A stretch of 5,043 nt of DNA from Bacillota bacterium (GTDB taxonomy: Bacteria; Bacillota; Clostridia; Lachnospirales; CAG-274). This document shows positions 1 to 5,043 of this stretch, piece after piece. A program made the translations under genes and the position numbers. The notes under the pieces are model-generated. The model saw only the letters and a program-made list of their open reading frames with translations, had not been told where the DNA came from and did not search any database. Numbering within the stretch: the first letter of the stretch is position 1; the number at the start of each line of letters is the position of its first letter. The stretch is taken from the NCBI GenBank assembly GCA_017627115.1, contig JAGAHK010000085.1, positions 1 to 5,043 of the forward strand, given 5' to 3'.

Positions 1-740
1 TATATAAAAACAAAATAAGTAAAATGGACAGAGAACTTGCGGAGCTTGTAAGTCTCGGCGGACTTCTCGAAGATATGGTCTGCTTTGACGAGCTTGGCAT
101 AACAAGGCTTTTTGTTGACGAGGCGCACAATTACAAAAACGTGCCGATAGAAACAAAAATAGAAAACGTAATGGGCATAAGCAGCGGCGGTTCAAAAAAG
201 TGCAGAAATATGCTTGATAAAGTGCGTATCGTACAGAAAAACAACGACGGTAAAGGCGTTATTATGGCTACCGCAACGCCTATAACAAATTCGCTTACGG
301 ATGCCTATGTAATGCAGCAGTATCTGCAAAGCGGCGAACTTGCATTGCTTGACCTGCAAAGCTTTGACAGCTGGATAGGTATGTTTGCGGAAAAGGTGAC
401 GGAGTTTGAGGTGGATGTGGATACCAATTCATACCGCCTTGCAACACGCTTTTCCAAATTTCACAACATACCCGAACTTACGCTTCTGCTTTCTTCCGTG
501 GCGGATTTTCACGCAGTTGGCAGGGAAAACGATATTCCCGTGCATGACGGCTACCGTGATGTTCTTGTACCCAAAACAAAAGAATTTGCCGACTATCTGT
601 CTGAAATATCCGAACGGGCGGACAGTATAAGAAAGGGCTATGTAAAAAGAACGGAGGACAATATGCTCAAGCTTACCACGGACGGCAGAAAAGCGGCTCT
701 CGACCTTCGTCTCGTCAGACCCGAAACGGGCTTTACATGA
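1..740 (+). CDS. SNF2-like DEAH helicase, RecA1 part only (5' end outside window, 3' truncated)
   Basis: The frame is open from base 3, so the ATG at 24 is internal and the true start lies left of the window. The visible part is the second half of a RecA1 helicase domain. It has LFVDEAHNYKN (DEAH at 117-128, Walker B/motif II) and ATATPITNS (about 267-293, motif III), followed by the family's linker with FDSWIGMF, TRFSKFHNIPEL and EDNMLKLTTDGRKAALDLRL. These strings match the helicase part of the giant SNF2/'N12-class adenine-specific methylase' proteins of conjugative elements and large phages, which presumably translocate on DNA. In that family a RecA2 domain follows LDLRL. Here the frame reads only RPETGFT and stops at 738-740. 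Motifs IV-VI are absent, so the protein as encoded should not work as a complete motor. It overlaps the next frame by 4 bp (ATGA). It is best read as a truncated or decaying gene. The family is recognised from memory of its motifs, and the methylase part cannot be seen. Confidence 0.8.
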   Translation, partial: YKNKISKMDRELAELVSLGGLLEDMVCFDELGITRLFVDEAHNYKNVPIETKIENVMGISSGGSKKCRNMLDKVRIVQKNNDGKGVIMATATPITNSLTDAYVMQQYLQSGELALLDLQSFDSWIGMFAEKVTEFEVDVDTNSYRLATRFSKFHNIPELTLLLSSVADFHAVGRENDIPVHDGYRDVLVPKTKEFADYLSEISERADSIRKGYVKRTEDNMLKLTTDGRKAALDLRLVRPETGFT

Positions 741-1225
741 CAGCCGAAAAAGATCTTCTTGATTACAACAGCTGGTTTGAGGCAATGAATATTTATACCT
801 CGGGCAAAATGCTGAAAGAAGCGGGAGAGCAGAGAAAGAGCCTGCGAGGAAAACTTGATGCCGCCGTAAAGGGATATATACTCAAAAAAGAGGAAACGGT
901 GTTCGATACTTACAGAAATTTCGATATTATCCTGCCTGCGCATATGACAAGGGAAAATATGTATATCATCCTCTCAAACAACGGCAGATACCGCATTGAT
1001 CTGGGCAATACCGCAATAGGCAACCTTTTGAGGATAGATAATTTTATCAACGATCTTGACGGATATGTCGAAAATATCAAAAACAGCATAAAAAATATGC
1101 GGCAGAGGAAAAAGGAGCTTGCCGCAGTGATCGAAAAAACCGAAAGCTATGCCGAAATGATAGAGAAGTGCAGAGAGAATTTAAGAAGTATAGACGAAAG
1201 ATTGGGGGTAAACAAAGATGCCTGA
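737..1225 (+). CDS. Orphan C-terminal domain of the SNF2-like helicase family (likely fragment of the same gene)
   Basis: This 162-residue protein has no helicase or other catalytic motif. It resembles the extreme C-terminal region of the large SNF2/N12-methylase family. Residues 14-31 show the F-x-x-M...YT...KEAGE pattern, residues 59-66 read YRNFDIIL (family: YRGF followed by a strand), and residues 85-102 read YRIDLGNTAIGNLLRIDN (family: xxLGxxxxGNITRxDN). Residues about 104-158 are a charged, Lys/Glu-rich helix, probably a coiled coil. The ATG at 737 overlaps the stop of the preceding frame as ATGA. A weak GGG (728-730) lies 6 nt upstream, so translation would depend on coupling. The phase differs from the upstream fragment by one base. 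I infer that a deletion removed the RecA2 domain and left this tail as its own frame, which could still be translated. An alternative is a genuine small protein derived from the tail. It overlaps the ATPase gene by 8 bp. Confidence 0.7.
   Translation: MTAEKDLLDYNSWFEAMNIYTSGKMLKEAGEQRKSLRGKLDAAVKGYILKKEETVFDTYRNFDIILPAHMTRENMYIILSNNGRYRIDLGNTAIGNLLRIDNFINDLDGYVENIKNSIKNMRQRKKELAAVIEKTESYAEMIEKCRENLRSIDERLGVNKDA
1204..1208 (+). promoter_or_regulatory. Ribosome-binding site of the AAA+ ATPase gene
   Basis: A GGGGG run sits 9 nt before the ATG at 1218, inside the end of the upstream frame. It supports MPEF as the start of the ATPase and shows that it is initiated on its own despite the 8 bp overlap. 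Confidence 0.65.
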
Positions 1226-2336
1226 ATTTGAACAAAACAATATACCTGCCATAAGTATCGGAAAACTTACGGATGAACTGTCAAAAGCTTATATCACGGT
1301 TATCGAAAAGGGACTGCCGCTTCGTACAATGCCCTCGGTGATGCTGTGGGGACCTCCGGGTGTGGGCAAGTCTCAGGCGGTCAGACAGATAGCCCGTGAG
1401 ATAGGCTTGCAGACAGGCAAAAAAACAAAGCTTACCGATGTGCGCCTGCTGCTTTTCAACCCGATAGATTTAAGGGGCATACCTACCTCAAACGAGGACA
1501 AAACGCTTGCGGTATGGCTCAGACCTAAAATATTCGATATGGACAGCTCGGAGGATGTCGTGAATATCCTCTTTCTTGATGAACTCTCGTCAGCACCGCA
1601 GTCTGTGCAGGCTGCGGCATATCAGATAGCACTTGACAGAACGGTCGGCGAGCATAAACTGCCCGATAACTGCATCGTCATTGCCGCAGGCAACCGTGTC
1701 ACGGACAGGTCGGTGGCGTTTAAAATGCCAAAGGCTCTTGCAAACCGCCTTTTGCATATAGAGGCTGCCGTTGACTTTGCCTCCTGGAAAAAATGGGCTG
1801 TCGAAAACGGAATAAACGAAAAGGTCATAGGTTTCCTCACATTCAGACAGTCGTATCTCACGGGCTTTGATGCGGTATCGGACGATATTGCTTTCCCCAC
1901 GCCCAGAACATGGGAAATGGTCAGCGATATTCTGAATAATATCGACCCCGAAATCAAAAATGTGTATCATCTTATAGCGGGTCTTATCGGTGTGGGTATG
2001 GCGCTGGAGTTTGAAACATGGTCAAGGGTGTGCAGCAGTCTGCCGAAAGTCGAGGATATTTTTGACGGGAAAATGCCCTGCGCACCGAAAGAAACGGATG
2101 CTCTTTATGCCCTTACCGCTTCTATGACGGCATATGCCAAAAAGCATAAGGACGAACTTGACAAAATTGCAAATTCCATAAAATATGCGGACAAACTTCC
2201 GCCCGATTTTTCGGTCATTCTTTTAAAGGACTATATGTATTTGGAAAAAGATTATAAAAACAGGCTTATGACTATACCCGAGTTCTGTAAATGGCTTCAG
2301 GCAAAAGGGGGCTTGCTGAATGGTTCTGTCAGATGA
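1218..2336 (+). CDS. MoxR-type AAA+ ATPase
   Basis: This 372-residue protein is a complete AAA+ ATPase of the MoxR/AAA_5 type (COG0714-like). Walker A is GPPGVGKS (residues 45-52) and Walker B is ILFLDE (117-122). Sensor 1 is N159 in AAGNRVTD, the arginine finger is probably R177 in ALANRLLHIE, and a sensor-2-like arginine is R230 in FPTPRTW. The DVRLLLFNPIDLRGIP stretch (75-89) is typical of this subgroup, which often precedes a vWA-like gene. MoxR proteins are known to form hexameric rings that use ATP to remodel or activate a vWA-domain partner, as RavA does with ViaA in E. coli. There is no signal peptide or membrane segment, so it should be cytoplasmic. The following gene begins 17 bp before this one ends, which implies co-translation and probably a physical complex. 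The C-terminal 100 or so residues are helical and not assigned. The class is certain; the cellular target is unknown. Confidence 0.93.
   Translation: MPEFEQNNIPAISIGKLTDELSKAYITVIEKGLPLRTMPSVMLWGPPGVGKSQAVRQIAREIGLQTGKKTKLTDVRLLLFNPIDLRGIPTSNEDKTLAVWLRPKIFDMDSSEDVVNILFLDELSSAPQSVQAAAYQIALDRTVGEHKLPDNCIVIAAGNRVTDRSVAFKMPKALANRLLHIEAAVDFASWKKWAVENGINEKVIGFLTFRQSYLTGFDAVSDDIAFPTPRTWEMVSDILNNIDPEIKNVYHLIAGLIGVGMALEFETWSRVCSSLPKVEDIFDGKMPCAPKETDALYALTASMTAYAKKHKDELDKIANSIKYADKLPPDFSVILLKDYMYLEKDYKNRLMTIPEFCKWLQAKGGLLNGSVR
2305..2311 (+). promoter_or_regulatory. Ribosome-binding site of the vWA/metallopeptidase gene
   Basis: AAGGGGG lies 8 nt before the ATG at 2320 and within the coding end of the ATPase gene. 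It fixes the start at MVLSDEQ and matches the GGGGG site used by the ATPase gene. Confidence 0.65.
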
Positions 2337-3615
2337 ACAAAAATACAGTTTTATCAGGCGGCTTCTGATGTCGCGTATGCGTATTCTCTTGAATAACGGC
2401 TTTTACGGGCTGCTGCTGATGCATATGCAGTTTGCGCTTGACGAAACGATGGAGACTGCCGCAACGGACGGCAAAAAAATATATTTTTCTCCCGCATTTC
2501 TTGAAGAACTTGACGATCAAGAACTGGATTTTATTATGATGCACGAGATACTGCACATTGTTTTGCAGCACTGTCTGCGTAAGGGAGGAAGGGATAACGA
2601 ATTATTCAATATCGCCTGCGATATAGTGGTAAACTCAAATATACTGTTGTCGAATGATATGGATAAAAATTCGATAACCCTGAAAAAATACGGTGAATCA
2701 ATGCACCTTGCGCCGGACGGCAGGGAGGGATATGAATATACCGCGGAGCAGGTCTATAAAATGCTTGAGGGGAAAAGCGGCACAGCTTTTTTGGCGGCAC
2801 TCGGCAAAAACGGGTCAAAAGGGAAAAAGCTGAAAACAACCGACGACAGCGGAGGAAAAAGCTATAAAAACGCAGCGGGGGCAGAGGTGACGGTATTCTG
2901 CGATGACCATACAAAATGGGGAAGCGAAGAAAGCGACAGTATGCTGAAAGACCTTTGGGTAAAGCGCTTTAAGGATGCCTGTGCTGCCATAGAACTGCGC
3001 GATCCGTCAAATAAACGCGGACTTATGCCGCTTTTTGCAAAACGCATATTAAAAGATATAAGAAGCCCGCAGACGGATTGGAGAACTGTGCTCAACGATT
3101 TTGTGCAGGAGGAGATAACGGATTATTCATTCGACCCGCCCGACAGAAGATTTGACGACAGCCCGTTTTTTATGCCCGAACTCAACGATAAGGATTTTAC
3201 AGTGAAAGATATTCTTTTTATGATAGATACTTCGGGTTCCGTATCGGATGAAATGGCATCGGCGGCTTATTCCGAGGTAAAGGGCGCAATAGACTGCTTC
3301 AACGGCAAACTGTGCGGATGGCTCGGCTTTTTTGATGCCGCTGTTATAGAACCGCAGCCTTTTGCGAATATAGATGAATTCAGAATGATAAAGGCAGCAG
3401 GCGGAGGCGGCACGGACTTTTCCGTGATATTTAGATATGTCAATACCTGTATGCGTGACAGACCGCCTGCCTGCATTATCATAATAACAGACGGATATGC
3501 CCCGTTTCCGCCCGAAAAAGCAGCGGCAGGCATACCCGTCCTGTGGATAGTGTATAATGATAAAGTAACTCCGCCCTGGGGAAAAACCGCAAGGATAGAA
3601 GTGAGCCGAAAATAG
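2320..3615 (+). CDS. vWA-like protein with putative metallopeptidase domain (DUF2201/COG3864 family)
   Basis: This 431-residue, apparently cytoplasmic protein has two domains. The N-terminal part (about 1-145) carries a zinc-peptidase-like HEILHIVLQH motif (H75, E76, H79, with a possible third ligand H84), followed by NIACDIVVN (97-105). It fits the DUF2201_N putative metallopeptidase. Residues about 150-190 are a Lys/Gly/Ser-rich linker, ending in a DDHTKW motif (195-200). The C-terminal part (about 295-431) is a vWA-like domain with a full metal-binding (MIDAS) set: DTSGS (D303, S305, S307), T365 in GGGGTDF and D391 in ITDGY. COG3864 proteins are annotated as predicted metal-dependent peptidases, but I know of no proven substrate. 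The gene starts inside the end of the MoxR-type ATPase gene, so the two very likely form a MoxR-vWA pair in which the ATPase remodels or activates this protein or its target. That role is inference. The length is normal and nothing appears broken. Confidence 0.92.
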   Translation: MVLSDEQKYSFIRRLLMSRMRILLNNGFYGLLLMHMQFALDETMETAATDGKKIYFSPAFLEELDDQELDFIMMHEILHIVLQHCLRKGGRDNELFNIACDIVVNSNILLSNDMDKNSITLKKYGESMHLAPDGREGYEYTAEQVYKMLEGKSGTAFLAALGKNGSKGKKLKTTDDSGGKSYKNAAGAEVTVFCDDHTKWGSEESDSMLKDLWVKRFKDACAAIELRDPSNKRGLMPLFAKRILKDIRSPQTDWRTVLNDFVQEEITDYSFDPPDRRFDDSPFFMPELNDKDFTVKDILFMIDTSGSVSDEMASAAYSEVKGAIDCFNGKLCGWLGFFDAAVIEPQPFANIDEFRMIKAAGGGGTDFSVIFRYVNTCMRDRPPACIIIITDGYAPFPPEKAAAGIPVLWIVYNDKVTPPWGKTARIEVSRK

Positions 3616-3646
3616 GATAATATCATCCCATTTCTGCAATTATCCT
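3614..3646. repeat. 8-bp inverted repeat at the convergent gene junction, possible weak terminator
   Basis: AGGATAAT (3614-3621) and ATTATCCT (3639-3646) form a perfect inverted repeat around a 17-nt loop. It spans the stop codons of both convergent genes. Read on the minus strand, the stem is followed by ATTTT, so it could be a weak terminator for coaBC. On the plus strand no T run follows. The stem is AT-rich with a large loop, and its right arm lies in the coaBC coding sequence, so it may be chance. Confidence 0.25.
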
Positions 3647-4813
3647 GTCAAATATCCTGTGTGCGGCTTCGTCTTTGCTCATCAGCGGCATTTCATCAAT
3701 GCTGTTTTCTGTTATCAGTGTCAGCACGTTGGTGTCGGCGGCGAAGCCTGCGCCTGCGGTGCGCAGTGAGTTTGCGGCTATCATATCGGCATTCTTCTTT
3801 TTGAGTTTTGCCTTGCTGTTTTCAAGCATATTTTCGGTCTCCATCGAAAAACCGCAGATATACTGACCTTTCTTGTGTTCGCCGAGATATTTTAATATAT
3901 CTTTCGTGCGTTTTAATGAAATAGAGAGGTCGCCGTCCTTTTTCTTTATTTTTTCGTCGGCTGTGCTCTCGGGTGTATAGTCGGCAACGGCGGCGGCTTT
4001 TATAACTATGTCGCAGTCATCGAAACGTTGTGTTACGGCATTAAACATATCCTCTGCCGAACGCACTTCCACAACATCTACAAACATAGGTGCGGCAACA
4101 TCCGTTTTTGCCTTTATAAGCGTTACATCGGCACCTCTTAACATAGCGGCTTTCGCAATGGCAATGCCCATTTTGCCCGTTGAGCGGTTTGTTATAAAAC
4201 GCACGGGGTCAATGTCCTCGCAGGTCGCGCCTGCCGTTACGATGACTTTTTTGCCTGCAAGGTCCTTTTCATATGCAAGCTCTTTTAAAATATACTGCAA
4301 AAGCGTATCGGGCTCGGGCATTTTGCCTATGCCCGTATCGCCGCAGGCAAGGTAGCCCGTTGCAGGCGTTATCATATGATAGCCGAAGTTTTCAAGCTTT
4401 TTCATATTATCTTGAAAAATCGGGTTTGTGTACATATTCGTGTTCATGGCAGGCGCAAAATAAACGGGCGCCTTTGTTGCCATTATCGTTGTGGAGAGCA
4501 TATCATCCGCAATGCCGTTTGCGACCTTACCTATTATATTGGCGGTCGCAGGCGCGATCATAAACAGATCGGCTTTCTGCGCAATGGCTATATGCTCCAC
4601 CTCAAATTGATTTATCTTGTCAAAGGTGTCCACCATACATTTGTTGCCCGTCAGTCTTTCAAAGGTCAGGGGCGTTATTATCTCGCAGGCATTTTTCGTC
4701 ATTATCACATGCACATCACAGTTCAGCTTTTTCAGCGCACTTGCAAGGCCTGCGGTCTTGTATGCCGCTATAGAGCCCGTAACGCCCAAAACAACAGTTT
4801 TGTTTGATAACAT
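3623..4813 (-). CDS. coaBC: Bifunctional phosphopantothenoylcysteine decarboxylase / phosphopantothenate-cysteine ligase
   Basis: CoaBC carries out two steps of coenzyme A synthesis in the cytoplasm. CoaB joins 4'-phosphopantothenate to cysteine using a nucleotide triphosphate, and CoaC, a flavoprotein, decarboxylates the product to 4'-phosphopantetheine. The N-terminal CoaC part (about 1-180) has GVTGSIAAYK, the catalytic H74 in VEHIAIA, APATANIIGK, the PAMNTNMY motif with N124, and ACGDTGIGKMPEPD with C157. The CoaB part (about 185-396) has VTAGATCEDIDPVRFITN with N209, RSTGKMG, KAAAVADY (272-279), and EKIKKKDG whose K288 corresponds to the conserved ligase lysine. At 396 residues it is the usual length of a fused bacterial enzyme, and all key residues are present. 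The ATG is set by a strong GGAGG site 9 nt upstream. It lies 51 nt downstream of a partial membrane-protein gene on the same strand and converges on the left operon with a 7 bp gap. Confidence 0.97.
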   Translation of the reverse strand: MLSNKTVVLGVTGSIAAYKTAGLASALKKLNCDVHVIMTKNACEIITPLTFERLTGNKCMVDTFDKINQFEVEHIAIAQKADLFMIAPATANIIGKVANGIADDMLSTTIMATKAPVYFAPAMNTNMYTNPIFQDNMKKLENFGYHMITPATGYLACGDTGIGKMPEPDTLLQYILKELAYEKDLAGKKVIVTAGATCEDIDPVRFITNRSTGKMGIAIAKAAMLRGADVTLIKAKTDVAAPMFVDVVEVRSAEDMFNAVTQRFDDCDIVIKAAAVADYTPESTADEKIKKKDGDLSISLKRTKDILKYLGEHKKGQYICGFSMETENMLENSKAKLKKKNADMIAANSLRTAGAGFAADTNVLTLITENSIDEMPLMSKDEAAHRIFDRIIAEMG

Positions 4814-4822
4814 AATGTGTAG

Positions 4823-4830
4823 TCCTCCTG
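4823..4830 (-). promoter_or_regulatory. Ribosome-binding site of coaBC
   Basis: On the minus strand the sequence reads CAGGAGGA, a near-consensus Shine-Dalgarno site, 9 nt before the ATG at 4811-4813. It settles the start at MLSNKTVV. The 51-nt gap upstream (4814-4864) is AT-rich; I see no clear terminator hairpin or convincing promoter there, so read-through from the upstream gene is plausible. Confidence 0.8.
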
Positions 4831-4864
4831 TTTTTATATTTTTAAAATTAAAGGAAAATAAGGC

Positions 4865-5043
4865 TTAATACGCCCTGAACGCATATCTCACAACATAGCT
4901 TGTCATACAGACCAAAAATGCGTTGCTTGCGGCAAAAGCCACTGCTTGACAGAAACCCTCTTTGAGTTTTCTGTTAAGTATCAAGCACGATATAAAATAA
5001 GGCAGAAAAGCTATTGCAAAAAATATTGTAAAATAGAATAACA
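4865..5043 (-). CDS. Membrane protein, C-terminal part (5' end outside window)
   Basis: On the minus strand a frame is open from the right edge to a TAA at 4865-4867, giving 58 residues of the C-terminus. It encodes two probable membrane helices: about residues 1-22 (starting LFYFTIFFAIAFLPYF) and about 32-50 (AVAFAASNAFLVCMTSYVV). They are separated by a short basic turn, NRKLKEG, which by the positive-inside rule should face the cytoplasm. The tail ends VRYAFRAY. The start and any upstream domains lie outside the window. I do not recognise the family. It precedes coaBC on the same strand by 51 nt and may be co-transcribed with it, but no functional link to coenzyme A synthesis can be drawn from this fragment. 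It is supported by the continuous hydrophobic pattern, the correct orientation and the fit with the coaBC start. Confidence 0.7.
   Translation of the reverse strand, partial: LFYFTIFFAIAFLPYFISCLILNRKLKEGFCQAVAFAASNAFLVCMTSYVVRYAFRAY

Noticed and set aside
24..26. ATG at 24 as the real start of the helicase gene
   Set aside because: The frame is open to the left edge, there is no ribosome-binding site before it, and the helicase family needs the Walker A region upstream of this point.
720..740. Programmed -1 frameshift joining the first two frames
   Set aside because: The second frame is in the -1 phase, but no canonical X-XXY-YYZ slippery heptamer is present before the stop, and a frameshift would not restore the missing RecA2 domain. 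The ATGA overlap gives a simpler route to translation.
3127..3639. 170-residue frame on the minus strand opposite the vWA gene
   Set aside because: It lies wholly over the vWA domain coding sequence and its composition is that of a shadow frame (Cys, Tyr and Arg rich, with no recognisable motif). It would also run into the end of coaBC.
3641..3660. Direct repeat TATCCTGT (3641-3648 and 3653-3660) as an attachment site
   Set aside because: Both copies fall in coaBC coding sequence and come from the repeated residues of RIFDRII. They are short and 4 nt apart, so coding similarity explains them.
4376..4807. 143-residue frame on the plus strand opposite coaBC
   Set aside because: It is antisense to the highly conserved CoaC domain, has no ribosome-binding site and no family resemblance.
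4865..4893. Promoter for coaBC on the minus strand (TTGTGA, 17-nt spacer, TATTAA)
   Set aside because: Each box matches the sigma-A consensus at only four of six positions and both lie inside the coding end of the upstream gene. The AT-rich sequence makes such matches likely by chance.

Overview
The window looks like a piece of a Clostridia-type (Firmicutes) genome, probably a gut Ruminococcus/Eubacterium-like lineage. This rests on moderate GC with many ATA and AGA codons, strong GGAGG/GGGGG Shine-Dalgarno sites, tightly packed genes and the protein families present. The taxonomic guess is inference. No tRNA, rRNA, CRISPR array, integrase or transposase is visible.

Left part (1-3615, + strand): four reading frames overlap head to tail (by 4, 8 and 17 bp) and must be co-transcribed. 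The first two are pieces of one large SNF2-like helicase of the kind found in the giant helicase/'N12-class adenine methylase' proteins of conjugative elements and large phages. The first piece enters from outside the window, carries the DEAH box and the TATP motif, and stops where the second RecA-like helicase domain should begin. The second piece resembles the extreme C-terminal region of the same family. The RecA2 half of the motor is missing between them, so the gene looks internally deleted and split. Next comes a MoxR-type AAA+ ATPase, then a COG3864/DUF2201-type protein that joins an HExxH putative metallopeptidase domain to a vWA-like domain with an intact metal-binding (MIDAS) set. 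The ATPase and the vWA/peptidase protein are the most complete candidate system here. MoxR-vWA pairs generally act as ATP-driven chaperone or remodelling modules, but the target of this pair cannot be read from the window.

Right part (3623-5043, - strand): a housekeeping gene, coaBC (bifunctional coenzyme A biosynthesis enzyme), converges on the left operon with only 7 bp between the two stop codons. Upstream of coaBC, running off the right edge, is the 3' end of a gene for a small membrane protein on the same strand. The gap between them is 51 nt, enough for a clear ribosome-binding site and possibly a promoter.

The accessory (mobile-element-like) material and the core gene therefore meet at about 3615-3623. 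Nothing in the window decides whether the left operon is the end of an integrated element or a resident operon.
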